Assembly: GCA_947247005.1 (NCBI GenBank)
Contig: OX365949.1
Span: 17,239,130-17,303,129 of the forward strand
Reading direction: 5' to 3'
DNA length: 64,000 nt
DNA from: Spisula solida
Lineage: Eukaryota > Mollusca > Bivalvia > Venerida > Mactridae
Shown here: positions 21,501 to 29,605 of the stretch, piece by piece
How the letters are laid out: every line of letters begins with the position of its first letter
Numbering within the stretch: position 1 is the first letter of the stretch
Program-made: the position numbers and the translations under genes
The notes under the pieces: generated by a model
Seen by the model: only the letters and a program-made list of their open reading frames with translations
What the model was told of the DNA's origin: nothing
Databases searched by the model: none

Positions 21501-21663
21501 TACGATATGTGTGGAGTAAAGGGTTAATATTCTTCCATTCACATTTTCAGCAAGAAAATTGCCAGCCGAGGAAATGATTCGTCCAAATTCTGGATTATAT
21601 TTAAATCGAAGTACTGAGAAACATGTGAAGAAGAGTCGATGTTGTGGTGGTACTAAAAGCTGA
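6890..21663 (+). CDS. Rab22/31: Rab22/Rab31-type small GTPase, seven coding exons
   Basis: Membrane-traffic GTPase of the Rab5 group. In animals Rab22A and Rab31 (Rab22B) act on early endosomes and in endosome-Golgi transport. The coding exons are 6890-6925, 12278-12357, 13369-13450, 18023-18094, 19015-19138, 20237-20329 and 21551-21663. All junctions are GT-AG and all phases fit, giving 199 residues. Motifs: P-loop GDTGVGKS (12-19), switch I Thr37 in STIG, WDTAGQ (59-64, catalytic Gln64), NKCD (118-121), ETSA (146-149) and CysCys 193-194 for geranylgeranylation. LAPMYYRGAAAAIVVYD and the start MAMREIKLCLLG favour Rab22/31 over Rab5 and Rab21. Oddities: GQEK rather than GQER, SAL rather than SAK in G5, and five residues (GGTKS) after CysCys. 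The introns are packed with mobile DNA; the exons are intact. Confidence 0.92.
8037..9098. mobile_element. GGCGGATCC-TIR element nested in foldback element
   Basis: The ends are CAGGGGCGGATCC and the complement of CATAGGCGGATCC, and a 5-bp direct repeat AGTAT flanks them at 8032-8036 and 9099-9103. Just inside each end is a G-run followed by CGTAC. The body repeats, every 100-130 bases, a block with GCGAGCGAAGCGAGCAAGAA and a GAGCAGCATACCC segment. No protein is encoded. Confidence 0.7.
9507..9547. repeat. (TA)n microsatellite
   Basis: About 20 uninterrupted AT dinucleotides. Confidence 0.95.
10361..11775. other. Rab intron 1, nothing recognised
   Basis: Intronic AT-rich sequence with only short chance frames. 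There is no repeat boundary I could define. Confidence 0.5.
11776..11862 (+). repeat. Degenerate tRNA-like (SINE head)
   Basis: AATAGCCGAGTGGCTAAC resembles a Ser/Leu-type tRNA A box and D arm. GATTGAAATCCCA about 45 bases later resembles a B box and is followed by a T-run. The acceptor and T stems do not pair, so it is a tRNA-derived repeat and not a functional tRNA gene. Confidence 0.5.
12278..12357 (+). CDS. Rab22/31: Rab exon 2 (P-loop, switch I)
   Basis: Acceptor TGTACAG, donor GTAAGT. It encodes DTGVGKSSIVLRF and QESTI, residues 13-38, and ends two bases into codon 39 (Gly). This exon carries the phosphate-binding Lys18 and Ser19 and the switch I Thr37. Confidence 0.95.
12737..12920. 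mobile_element. MITE with CAGGGGCGTAGCCAGC ends, copy 1
   Basis: 184 bp in Rab intron 2. It is bounded by CAGGGGCGTAGCCAGC and GCTGGCTACGCCCCTG (one base slack at the inner end). GTTAC is present on both sides (12732-12736, 12921-12925). A second end-like GCCCCTG-GTTAC follows at once, as if the right end had been partly duplicated. A second copy is at 41808-41955. Confidence 0.75.
13369..13450 (+). CDS. Rab22/31: Rab exon 3 (switch II start)
   Basis: Acceptor TTTTCTAG, donor GTAAGC. It encodes ASFMTKHLLVDD to WDTAGQEK (residues 39-66) and contains Asp60 and Gln64 of the G3 motif. It ends in phase 0. Confidence 0.95.
13725..13750 (-). ncRNA. Hammerhead-ribozyme-like core of the Penelope element
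   Basis: On the minus strand CTGATGA, then A, a GAC/GTC stem with an AATATA loop, then GAAA and CG. This is the conserved hammerhead core order (CUGAUGA, stem II, GAAA). Hammerhead motifs are established in the terminal repeats of Penelope-like elements. I could not fit stem III or the cleavage triplet convincingly, so activity is unproven. Confidence 0.5.
14022..14580 (-). pseudogene. Penelope GIY-YIG endonuclease, frameshifted
   Basis: The open part (14580-14119) shows a cysteine knuckle (CNRSRCSHC, residues about 46-54) and then the endonuclease core DVIYLITCTKCSMQYVGQTS, in which IYLI and YVG stand for GIY and YIG. An Arg (RRMNNHR) and downstream His residues follow. A one-base frame change near 14122 separates the C-terminal segment, which reads LLKETYWIHKLDTVFPKGLN and stops at 14022. 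That ending is typical of Penelope proteins. The start (at 14580) is not native: the frame once continued from the RT, now cut off by the insertion at 14592-15154. It would nick target DNA for target-primed reverse transcription. Confidence 0.85.
14592..15154. mobile_element. 563-bp insertion splitting the Penelope ORF
   Basis: It is flanked by TAAAT at 14587-14591 and 15155-15159. Removing the insert and one TAAAT restores a continuous frame from the RT into the GIY-YIG segment (YWDLLQLSDN), which supports the boundaries. The first ~170 bases form a near-perfect palindrome (14592-14763) centred on GAGCGCGTAGCGCGAG. The other ~390 bases are unpaired, include CCGCCATCTTGG, and have no open frame. 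Confidence 0.75.
15140..16951 (-). pseudogene. Penelope-like reverse transcriptase
   Basis: 603 open codons with the Penelope RT layout: VVNLSSRKLTDTEYRLLGKG (N-terminal conserved block), IIIKKADKSGSVVVM (fingers), PQFYVLPKIHK and PGRPIVSAYDS, LVTLDVSSLYTNIPH (motif A), TAMGSPMAPSFASLFM (motif B), WLRFLDDIFMIW (motif C, catalytic FLDD) and SFLDVDVSI. The annotated stop lies inside inserted DNA; native sequence runs only to about 15155 and continues at 14591. The stretch has no internal stop, so decay is recent. RT uses element RNA as template; in Penelope elements it is fused to a GIY-YIG nuclease. Confidence 0.9.
16840..17439 (-). CDS. Upstream frame of the Penelope element
   Basis: 199 codons, Lys/Asn-rich and basic, overlapping the start of the RT frame by 112 bases in another phase. 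KRKTYSEAVQQGSNQQAQ and a following helix-like LQKSIDILISCIKNLQ resemble the linker of retroelement ORF1 proteins, but no family can be assigned. Either it is a separate ORF1-like protein, or it is the N-terminus of the RT polyprotein thrown out of frame by an indel near 16950. I prefer neither strongly. Confidence 0.5.
   Translation of the reverse strand: MKNHSTYSNHDGIFGSFKITYKFIIIQRQENKLKFLRNENSIHGKKENKLLTEKDKSGKQNQRNVQPDNISRKKSRSSTVKTTGNIRNGNTKCAPRGAILIEETDKASSQVDANKINKEDFNRNHSKNLNTLGTNKRKTYSEAVQQGSNQQAQLQKSIDILISCIKNLQKADDLCESKTGVNGKRTKDINRKWRGGKRQ
17448..17525 (+). repeat. tRNA-like SINE fragment
   Basis: TTAGCTCAATG (A-box-like) and AGATTCAAATACAGGG (B-box-like) are spaced as in a tRNA, but the stems do not close. 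It lies directly beside the 5' side of the Penelope element. Confidence 0.4.
17669..17738. repeat. Two tandem copies around palindrome CCACATGTGG
   Basis: TCCACATGTGGAGAAGTTGTC occurs twice, about 43 bases apart, each copy with a perfect 10-bp palindrome. Confidence 0.7.
18023..18094 (+). CDS. Rab22/31: Rab exon 4 (LAPMYYRG)
   Basis: Exactly 24 codons, residues 67-90 (YRALAPMYYRGAAAAIVVYD then VTRE), between acceptor ATTGTAG and donor GTAAGT. LAPMYYRG is diagnostic of the Rab5/21/22 group. Confidence 0.95.
18283..18449. mobile_element. TA-flanked MITE in Rab intron 4
   Basis: The inverted ends CAGTGAAGTTCCGCTAATAA and its near-complement (18430-18449) differ at one base, and TA dinucleotides flank both sides (18281-18282, 18450-18451). 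A TA target and CAGT ends fit a Tc1/mariner-derived MITE. A third internal copy of the GGTCTTATTAGCGGAACTTT block lies at 18333-18352. Confidence 0.75.
18480..18650 (+). repeat. tRNA-derived SINE, copy 1 (inverse copy at 38.3 kb)
   Basis: About 170 bp match, in the other orientation, the stretch at 38280-38460. Shared blocks include TTTTCGAGGGC, CCACCCTTTGA, CTGGTCATT, TGCGTTCGAGTC (B-box-like) and GGAGACTATTT. Two dispersed diverged copies with a B box support a SINE. Confidence 0.7.
18651..18845 (-). repeat. tRNA-derived SINE, antisense
   Basis: On the minus strand GTGGGCTAGAGGTAGGGTG (A-box-like) and CCGTTCGATCCCCGTC (B box) sit at tRNA spacing near 18770-18842. The remainder to 18651 would be its body. 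Confidence 0.5.
19015..19138 (+). CDS. Rab22/31: Rab exon 5 (NKCD)
   Basis: Acceptor CATTTTGCAG, donor GTAGGT. Residues 91-131 plus the first base of codon 132. It includes VKDWIKELRR and AIAGNKCDLTD, the base-specificity motif. Confidence 0.95.
19165..19975. repeat. Molluscan-type repeat in Rab intron 5
   Basis: Two related stretches begin with CCCATCTTTGAT (19183, 19728), followed by TTGCTTAGC/TTGCTTTGC, a CCGTCTGTCTG-type run or GTTGGTAGACCAAA, and AGGATCTT. Both have AGGTCAnnAGGTCAT segments. It resembles common bivalve intronic repeats; the boundaries are approximate. Confidence 0.45.
20237..20329 (+). CDS. Rab22/31: Rab exon 6 (G5 motif)
   Basis: Acceptor TTATATAG, donor GTAACT. It encodes ARSYADEIDAIFTETSALTA up to ENI, residues 132-162 plus one base. 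The G5 loop reads ETSAL where most Rabs have ETSAK. Confidence 0.93.
20630..21237. repeat. AGCTCACC-ended molluscan repeat, copy 1
   Basis: It starts TTTTTAGCTCACCTGTCACA with a hairpin (AGCTCACC...GGAGTGAGCT), then CGTCCGTCGTCTGTC, then tandem units with AACTAGGTCACAAGGTCAAA and CACTAGAGGTCACAAT, and ends near TTTGGGCCCTCTTGTC. The same architecture is at 22990-24028. This repeat type is abundant in bivalve genomes. Confidence 0.7.
21551..21663 (+). CDS. Rab22/31: Rab exon 7 (hypervariable tail, CysCys)
   Basis: Acceptor ACATTTTCAG. It encodes residues 163-199, ends KKSRCCGGTKS and stops at TGA 21661-21663. The basic stretch followed by a Cys pair is the Rab prenylation signal. Confidence 0.93.
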
Positions 21664-22458
21664 CAACATTTCAACGTCTCCTCCATCATTATTCCTCTTA
21701 TCTGTTTGTGTTAAATTGTCTTTATTTATTTTTTCATAACACTTGATAATTAGTTAACTGTTTGACAGTCTGACTTTCTGTACATTTTTGTGGACTGAAA
21801 GTTTATCTTTTACAAAGCAGGAACTTTTTTGGTCAGATATATTTTTACGAGTTGCATAGCCTTAAATTAAAATAATTAATTTAAGTCACACAGTCACAAC
21901 ATGAAATAACTTTGGATCTTGCACCGAAAAAGTCAATTTGAGCATGATCAACTTCTTACGTAAATGACATTAATGGACCATTTTATCGTGAATTTAATTA
22001 TTAGACAAATGGGACAGTTGATAGTGTTTTTAATACTTTATTTCGTATGGACTAAAAAATGTTCAATATGTTTTTTTCCTCTATTTAAATCAAATAGAAA
22101 TTGTTAACAACTAACCTTGTGTTTACAACTTATTAAGTATCCAATTTAACTGTGTTCATAAATGGATTGTGATCTGTACTAGTACTATTTAAAGTATTTA
22201 ACTGCATAATATAATCACTATCACTTCCAGACAGCATTCCTATCTGTTTGTATTGTCAATTAGTGGAGATATTTTGGAGGTCCCAGATGTCAAAATAAAC
22301 AGATAGCTGTCATTTACAGTGCAACCTCTCCAGAGTGGCCCTCGCTTGAGCAACAACCTTTTTTGCAAATAATTTTGTTTTAGTTGTCTTTATTTTATAG
22401 TACATTCCTTCTCGTTGTGTTCACATTTTGACTTTACCATTCCTTGAAAGATAATAAA
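21664..22458 (+). other. Rab22/31: Probable 3' UTR with candidate poly(A) signals
   Basis: Unique-looking AT-rich sequence follows the Rab stop. AATAAA hexamers occur at 22294-22299 and 22453-22458 and could end the transcript; which one is used cannot be read from the sequence. Confidence 0.45.
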
Positions 22459-22989
22459 CATTAATTGGATAATCTTTAATGAGATACAACTCTATAAAAT
22501 AATACAGATCTGTTAGTATGTGATACTGTAATCAACCCTTCACATCATAGTCACCTAATCTATATATCTACTGTAAGATGTAAGTGTGATTGTGTACCAA
22601 ATCCTCATACTGTTAATTAGAAAATATTTATTGGTAAGTGACACAATCATGCTATTTTTCTGTAGGCAGGGCCCATAATAATTCACAAAACATTTAGATA
22701 TTATTTTCGTCTAAGAAAAACACATTTCCTAAGTTAGTTAAATGGATTTCTAAGATTTTAAAAAATAATCATAGTTTTTGTTTAAAATTGTCTAAAATAA
22801 AAAATGAGATTTTTTAAAAAAAAAATGACAAGTTTTATAAACACAGGCCCAGATATGCTAGGTAATGCATTTCAATGGTGACAGGTCGATACATTGAATG
22901 CATCTCTATGGAGGAAAGGGATAATGCTTTTATTTTTATAGGTCAAAGGTCGTTATGATAATTATGTACCTTTAGGCGTTCTGTGATTT
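22459..22989. other. Downstream of the Rab gene, nothing recognised
   Basis: AT-rich non-coding sequence between the last candidate poly(A) signal and the next repeat. Confidence 0.5.
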
Positions 22990-24028
22990 TTAGCTCACCT
23001 GCCACAAAGTGGCAAGGTGAGCTTTTGTGATTGTTTTTTGTTCGTCGTCCGTCTGTCAGTCTAACCGTCTGTTAGACTTTTCACAGTTAACACTCTAGCA
23101 CTTGGTCAGTAGTTGTACCTCAATGAAATCTAGGTCTAGTTCTAGGTCAATAGGTCAAATAATAGCAAAACCTTGTTAACACTCTGGAGGTCACATTTTT
23201 ACTTTGATTTTCACCAAACTTGGTCAGTAGTTGTGTCTCAATGAAATCTAGGTCAAGTTTGAAGTTGGGTCATGTGGGGTCAAAAACTAGGTCAAAAGGT
23301 CTAATAATAGGAAAACCTTGTTAACACTCTGGCGGCCACATTTTTGCTTTAATCTTCATGAAGTTTGGTCAAAATGTTTATCTTGGTGACCTTAAGGTCA
23401 AGGTCAAAGTTGGGTCATGTGGGGTCAAAAACTAGGTCAAAAGGTCAAATAATAGGAAAACCTTGTTAACACTCTGGAGGCCACATTTTTGCTTTAATCT
23501 TCATGAAGTTTGGTCAAAATGTTTATCTTGGTGACCTTAAGGTCAAGTTTAAAGTTGGGTCATGTGGGGTCAAAAACTAGGTCATAAGGTCAAATAATAA
23601 AAAACCTTGTTAACACTTTTGAGGCCACATTTTTGCTTTGATCTTTACCAAACTTCGTCAGTAGTTGTATCTAGGCCAAGTTCGTAGTTGGGTTATGTGG
23701 GGTCAAAAACTAGGTCAAAAGGTCAAATAATAGAAATACCTTATTAACACTCTTGAGGCCATATTTTTGCTTTAATCTTCATCATCTTTGGTCAAAATGT
23801 TTATCTTGATGACCTTAAGGTCACGTTTGAAGTCGGGTCATGTGGCTAAGAAACTAAGTCAATATGTCAAATAATAGCAAAACCTTTTTAACACTCTAGA
23901 GGCCTCAGTTTTGCTTTAACCTTCATCAAGTTTAGTCAAAATGTTTATCTTGATGACCTTAAGGTCGAGTTCAAAGTTTGGCCATGTTTAGCAGGTGAGC
24001 ACCCCAGGATCTATGATCCTCTTGTATT
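22990..24028. repeat. AGCTCACC-ended molluscan repeat, copy 2
   Basis: It starts TTTTTAGCTCACCTGCCACA, has the hairpin with GGTGAGCT, then about seven tandem units of ~120-150 bases carrying AAAACCTTGTTAACACTCT, GGCCACATTTTTGCTTT and GGTCATGTGGGGTCAAAA. It closes with GCAGGTGAGCACCCCAGGAT and GATCCTCTTGT. Confidence 0.75.
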
Positions 24029-24070
24029 TGTGTTGCTGACCTCTGACTTTTAGTTTATACTTATTTATTT

Positions 24071-24320
24071 AAGGTCGATTGTGAAACAAGTTTTTCCAAC
24101 TTATATTAATCACTCTCGACACCTCATTCCTGATGTTATCCATTGCCACGAGGGTATGAGTGAAGAGAAGCCAGTTTCCCTTTTATACTGAGCTTCTAGC
24201 AAGGGAATTTCTGGTACCATTTTTATTTCGTCTTTGGTTTGACGCGGTCAGGGATCAAACCCGAGACCTCCCAAACTCGAGCGAACTCTCAACCACTAGG
24301 CTATCGAGGAGGCACTGACT
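24071..24320 (-). repeat. tRNA-derived SINE, antisense, copy 1
   Basis: On the minus strand GATAGCCTAGTGGTTGAGAG (A box) and GGTCTCGGGTTTGATCCCTG (B box) form a tRNA-like head (24320-24245). The body runs to TCGATTGTGAAAC at 24073. A second copy at 49090-49275 shares the body (CTCTCGACAC, TATGAG-GAAGAGAAGCC, CTAGCAA, TGGTACCATTT). Confidence 0.75.
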
Positions 24321-24678
24321 TTTCATGACCATTACAGTGTTCATTTACCCTTTTCTTTACCAGTTTTTTTCACAATCATTATATGTGTTTCAGATATGTA
24401 CCAAACTATTATAAGACCTGGTGTTTGTATGTGTAATATTATATACATTGTATGTAATTACAGTTGTTTTATAAGTTAGTTCAACCTGTTTCACATCAGC
24501 CGCACAATTTTTGGTTGCTTGATTTATTACTCCCGAAAAAAAATAGACGTAATCGTACACAAGTATATGGATGTCACTTGGCTGAAGTGACACAGGCATT
24601 AGTCAGGTACTGTCAAGATTGTGTATCCAAGATTTTATATGTCAGATAAACAGAAGCACACATTTTCTTTACATACTA

Positions 24679-24752
24679 AATGTTAATAGTATACACATTT
24701 ATACGAAATGTTAATAGTATACACCTTTATACAAAATGTTATTAGTATACAT
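24679..24752. repeat. ~31-bp tandem repeat, three copies
   Basis: AAATGTTAATAGTATACAC and variants occur three times in a row, each followed by an ATTTATAC-type tail. Confidence 0.7.
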
Positions 24753-25610
24753 GTGTTGATGATTTTGTTTGTTTTCTTTGTTTGTTTTTGATTCTATAAA
24801 AATAATTATGTAGTTATTGTTTATTTGTTCAGATATATCTTTTTACACTTTGTACGAATGTCTCTTTGTTCCTTGTTTGAACACATTGTATGAAAGTTTT
24901 AGTTCTACATGCATACAGTAAAATCTGCATATGTGGTCACATGACGTAAACTTAATTTTTTAATGCAGCAATATTAAACCAGATCCAGATATTTTTATGT
25001 TATGGTCATTGGTGAAAGTGTTCTATAAAACATGGATATGTATGATTGTTGTAGATTCATTGTTGTTAACTGTAGCTGGGTATATGGATTTTTATTTACC
25101 TTTTGGTATAATTGTTTACAGATTATTTATTAACTAAAGTATCGTTTTGTACAAATTGTGTACTCTCATGACATGATAGTATTCAAGGTAGATTGTCTCC
25201 CTTTACCGTTTTTGACTGGAATTCTCTCCCTTAGTTTATTCCTTACATTGCAAACATACAAAATATTAGTGCAGAAATTAAGTTTCACATTCGCGGAATC
25301 AACTTCCTAGGCAGTGTATTTGCAAGGGAGATCACTGTGTATGAGTATTGAAGTAGAGTAAGAGGTGTCATTCGTGTATGGCAGATTACATATATTAGCA
25401 GAAGACACACAAACTAGGGGTTCAACTTGCAGTAACTTCATTTGTATCTGTCGGATTTTCATTCAGTTTGTGCCATTGTGTTTCAAATAAGTGCTAGTTT
25501 AAAACAATTCAACTTGTTATTAGCTTTTTATTCCCTTTAGATCGATGATCAAAGGGAGGAAGTATACACATACAAAGGTAAAAAAGGGGACAGTCTCCTG
25601 TGATTATATA
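24753..25610. other. Non-coding, nothing recognised
   Basis: Only short chance open frames; no repeat boundary or RNA gene recognised. Confidence 0.5.
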
Positions 25611-25960
25611 AATGCATTTTAATACCCCGGCATCTACTAATGCAGGAGGCATAAAGTGATTGTCTATCCGTCCGTCAGTCTGTTTGTTTGTCCCAAAATG
25701 TCGAACAACACTTTCAAGTTGTTGAAACTCAAATATTTTGGCAGTCCATCATTAAGGCATTGCTTTCAAACTTGGCATACGTGTTAACCATCATAAACAC
25801 CTTGCATTGTCAAAGACATTTAACACTATCCGACATTTCAACAGAATTTTAATATGGTCCTTGATTGACTTAATTAGTTTTCATGGACAAAGCTTCCACC
25901 GTGGCATAAGTGTTTATTGAACGCTGTTTTGTTTGAGTAGGCATTAGCCAATAACCGTGG
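25611..25960. repeat. Molluscan-type repeat with CCGTCCGTCAGTCTG
   Basis: AATACCCCGGCATCTACTAATGCAGGAGGC, then CCGTCCGTCAGTCTGTTTG and a CAAACTTGGCATA segment, resembles other bivalve repeats with this opening. Parts (CATTGTCAAAG, CCATTTCAACAGAATT-like) recur diverged at about 11980-12040. Boundaries uncertain. Confidence 0.4.
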
Positions 25961-26045
25961 CCTACATAGGGATATCAATAACATGTATTATTGAATGGAC
26001 AACACACAAATAAAAAATTCTCTCTGGAGATATTTACTATTAATT

Positions 26046-26120
26046 TTACCTCTGTAGAGCAACAACCTCTAAATAACAGCCAATATTTGTAGCTCTAAAA
26101 GGGTGTTGCTCTACAGGGAG
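26046..26120. repeat. Short inverted repeat CTCTGTAGAGCAACAACC
   Basis: CTCTGTAGAGCAACAACC at 26051-26068 faces GGTGTTGCTCTACAGGGAG at 26103-26121, with ~35 bases between. A GAGCAACAACC block also occurs at 22348. Confidence 0.6.
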
Positions 26121-26330
26121 TGTACTTCATAACCATGTCTGTGCTTGCTTATTGTTACCGATGTATACTACAATAAGTTTATTGAATAAACTATCTATTG
26201 AAACTATTGCGTTTTTGTGTTTAATGCTCTCTCTACTTGCTATCAATGTACATGTATTAGACGAAAGTCAGTCTTTACTTTATATACCGCTTACCAACAG
26301 TAAAATCACACAAGTTATTACGACCACCTT

Positions 26331-26658
26331 TGTCACTTCACTATTGGGTTGGTTTTGTGACCTCACTATTTGGTTAGTCTTGTAACCTCACTATTGGGTT
26401 GGTCTTGTGACCTCACTATTGGGTTGGTCTTGTGACCTCACTATTGGGTTGGTCTTGTGACCTCACTATTGGGTTGGTCTTGTGACCTCACTATTGGGTT
26501 GGTCTTGTGACCTCACTATTGGGTTGGTCTTGTGACCTCACTATTGGGTTGGTCTTGTGACCTCACTATTGGGTTGGTCTTGTGACCTCACTATTGGGCT
26601 GGTCTTGTGACCTCACTATTGGGTTGGTCTTGTGACCTCACTATTGGGTTGGTCTTGA
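26331..26658. repeat. 25-bp minisatellite, ~13 copies
   Basis: Unit CACTATTGGGTTGGTCTTGT plus GACCT, very homogeneous. The first units are the most diverged (ATTTGGTTAGTC, GTAACCT) and the last ends in GTCTTGAGG. Confidence 0.95.
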
Positions 26659-26989
26659 GGTTGAATACAGAACAAAACAGTGAAACTTGTGGTCTTAATA
26701 TTGAAGTAAAAATATTATTAAAGTAGTGTTTACAGAGAAGTTTTACTGTATTTCTGATACTGTTTTGATAAAGGTCTAATTGTAGTCATACAAAAGGTGC
26801 ATGTAAAAACAATCTCCATGCGTCATGAACTTATAATGGTTGAATAGATATGATGGGGTGGTATTGACAAAGCATATTAAGGGAAAATAGAATTTTCTTA
26901 AATTTCCTTAAATACCTAGATTATGGCACTGGTCCAACAACATTTGGTCTAGCTAAATTTTCTCAGCATAAGGTCACTGATTTACGAGA

Positions 26990-27340
26990 TATCTACAAGT
27001 ATTGCACCCTAATATTACAAAGATAAATGTCAACAAAAACATGTGTTGAAATTAATTATATTATTTACTCAACGTTTCGGCATTTTGCCTTCATCAGTAA
27101 ATACATATACACAACTGTAAATGAAAACAACGGACGTGACGTCATGCATAATAGACGTTACGTTAATTGGCGGAAAATATTTTATGAAGCATGTTAGATT
27201 GTACAAACAATTCTATTGTAATGATTTTCAAAATTTTTATTTTTTAGTTTTTTTTATAACCCTAATATTACATAATATTGCATCAGTGCTAAACAGGAAC
27301 ATCAAGATTATCAATATATTACATTTTTAGAAGCAATATG
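26990..27340 (-). mobile_element. Penelope-like 3' end remnant
   Basis: It parallels the 3' end of the element at 13.7 kb in the same orientation: a hammerhead-like core (27073-27097), then TGACGTCAT, GACGTTACGTTAATTGGCGG (compare TGACGTCAT and TTTACGTTTGGCG at 13797-13830). No RT or nuclease sequence remains. Confidence 0.55.
27073..27097 (-). ncRNA. Hammerhead-ribozyme-like core, second copy
   Basis: Minus strand: CTGATGA, A, a perfect GGCA/TGCC stem with AAA loop, GAAA, CG. Compared with the copy at 13725-13750, stem II has changed on both sides (GAC/GTC against GGCA/TGCC) while the catalytic strands are identical. GTTGA after GAAAC could pair with TCAAC 20-odd bases on as stem III, but the expected U-H cleavage position reads AC. 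Confidence 0.5.
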
Positions 27341-27622
27341 TTGAGCTATAATAATCGCAGAGAAAACATGGTAGGGTTATTCTTAGTTTCTTGGGAAATA
27401 CGTGCAGCTGAATTGTTTTAACTTAAGTTAAAATTTCTATGTTTCCCCCCTAACATGTTTTGTGAATATTACCCCTGAGTTTGTGCTGGATGGATGATTG
27501 TCACAAGGTTTGTCCACACTTGTTTTCCTTAAATGCTGATCCAATTTCAAAGAAACTTCACATGAATACTTGGTACCAAGCCTAGTTGTGCATATTGTCA
27601 GGAATAATTAGTAGGATGATTT

Positions 27623-28510
27623 TTGTCGAGCCTGCTTGCGGTGAGCGAGACTTAGTCGCCACTTTTGGTGTATGTGCGTTTGTTCGTCCGATTTTGTCCG
27701 GACCATAACTTTGTTATGCTTTGACTAATCTTACTTATATTTGGCATGAATGTTCACCTCCATAATGAGGAGCATCATGCCCAACCCCAGGTTCCTATCT
27801 CAAAGGTCAAGGTCGCAGTTGGAGGTCAAAGGTCAAAATGAAGCTTGTCCGGACCATGACTTTGTCATACATTGACCAATCTTTCTTATATTTGGCATGA
27901 ATGTTCACATCCATGAGGAGGAGTGTCCCAACCCCCAGGTTCCTATCTCAAAGGTCAAGGTCACAGTTGGAGGTCAAAGGTCAAGTTGAAGCTTTCCAGA
28001 CCATAACTTTGTCATACATTGACCAATCTTTCTTATATTTTGCATAAATGTTAACCACTATGAGGCGGAGTGTCATGCCTAAACCTCACGTTCCTATATC
28101 AAAGGTCAAGGTCACAGTTGGAGGTCAAAGGTTTAATTGAAGCTTTTCTGGAGCCTAACATTGTCATACATTGACCAATCTTTCTTATATTTGGCATGAC
28201 TGTTAACCTCTATGAGGTAGAGTGTCATGCCCAACCCTCAGGTTACTATCTCAAAGGTCAGTGTTGGAGGTCAAATTCAAGCTTGTCCAGACCATAACTT
28301 TGTCATACATTGACCGATCTTTCTTATATTTGGCATGAATGTTGACCTCCATGAGGCAGAGTGTCATGCCCAACCCCAGGTTCCAATCTAAAAGTGCAAG
28401 GTCACTGTTAGAGGTCAAAGGTCGAATTGAAGGCTTATTTAAGTTGTATCCATTTTTCAACGTGCACCGAGGCTCGACATAATTTGCCCGAGGGCACGAA
28501 TTTCTAGTTG
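27623..28510. repeat. ~150-bp tandem repeat with AGGTCA half-sites
   Basis: The ends GTCGAGCCTGCTTGCGG and GAGGCTCGACATAATTTGCC are partly inverted. Inside are five units starting at about 27697, 27846, 27994, 28147 and 28285 with GTCCGGACCATAACTTTGTC, TTTCTTATATTTGGCATGAA and AAAGGTCAAGGTCAC plus GGAGGTCAAAGGTC. It is a repeat type seen widely in bivalves. Confidence 0.75.
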
Positions 28511-29264
28511 TAGAGTTATGGCCCCTTGTAGGAGACCTACGTTTTTTAGTGTAAAAACCCTTCTAGTCAGAAAAAATGGTGATTTACTCCTAGATACTTC
28601 GGCATGGTGACGGAGGATACGTGTCAAAGGGAAGTTTTAAAATGAATGATATACTTAAACACGAGGGTCATAGGTAGCTCACCTGTCATAGTAGTTCATG
28701 CAGGCCCCTTAATAGTCATTCTTAGAAGTTGTAAATGGTTTTTAATTAGGCCCCCAGAAGAGGTTAGTCACCTAGTTCTTGGGGATAGTGCATGATACAG
28801 AAGATTCCCCGAATTGTAAACGAATGGTTAGATTGGATTTGAATTGGCTAGCAGGAGTGATTTTGTCTGTGGCGAATAATTATGACTGGGTGAGGGTGGA
28901 TAGCCATCTAAAACTGACATCGTCTTATAATGTATTATTTTATTATGTACTATGACTATACATTCATGATCATATGATTGGACAGTGGCTTAACAAATAC
29001 GTATTGAAATTAGAATATTGACCTTGATCGTGAAGCAGATGTGTACATACAATGTGTGTTAGTTAGGCCTAATATGATATTGGAGTTTCAAATGTTGGAG
29101 AGCCAGAAATTCAGATGTATCCAAGGAAATACTGCAGAAAATCACACGAAGAAGAGTTGTATTTTGTTTCGAAAAATATTTTTTTTTCATAAAAATTTTA
29201 ATTTTTGTACATGTAGTATATTCTATTTCTTTATTTTTTTCATAAAATTTATTAATTTTGTCTA
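28511..29264. other. Non-coding, nothing recognised
   Basis: No supported gene or repeat; the open frame at 29041-29292 is low-complexity Phe/Lys-rich and has no recognisable domain. Confidence 0.45.
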
Positions 29265-29605
29265 CACCCAATTAGGTGCTGTGAAACGTTAATGATCGGG
29301 TGCAAGTTGCAGCAACCGATATCGTGAAAAACTTCATAGGTAATGTTCGCAGCAAAAATTAGATGATATATTGCCAGTTTTATTTACAGAAAAATCAGTA
29401 ATTTAAGTTTATGACATTCTTAATAAAAACTACGGTAGTATTATTTGCGTACTTGGGTTCATTTTCAATGATACATTAACTATATATCTATCACATCCTT
29501 CTGTGAATATTGGATACTTTGCTATGTTTTACTAAAGGGAGGTAATAAAACAACTACTTGTTCCAAACAACGTTTACTACATGGGTTGTCTCCGTTTTTG
29601 CCCTC
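29265..29605. repeat. Dispersed repeat family, copy 1
   Basis: It aligns by eye with 33089-33440 over about 340 bp. Shared blocks are TACACC-AAGTAGGTG-type start, TTTTATTT, AACTATATATCTATC, CCTTCTGTGAAT, TTTTACTAAAGGGAGGTAAT, AAAACAA and ACATGGGTTGTCTCCGTTTT. A start-like TTACACCTAAGT also occurs at 31048, and a fainter copy may lie at 36100-36430. Confidence 0.6.

Noticed and set aside
6890..21663. Rab processed pseudogene, or Rab5 proper
   Set aside because: Introns with canonical sites and an intact frame exclude a processed copy. REIKLCLLG and RALAPMYYRGAAAA with the GNKCD context match Rab22/31 better than Rab5.
26152..26385. 77-codon hydrophobic open frame
   Set aside because: It runs into the 25-bp minisatellite and lacks any conserved motif or splice support.
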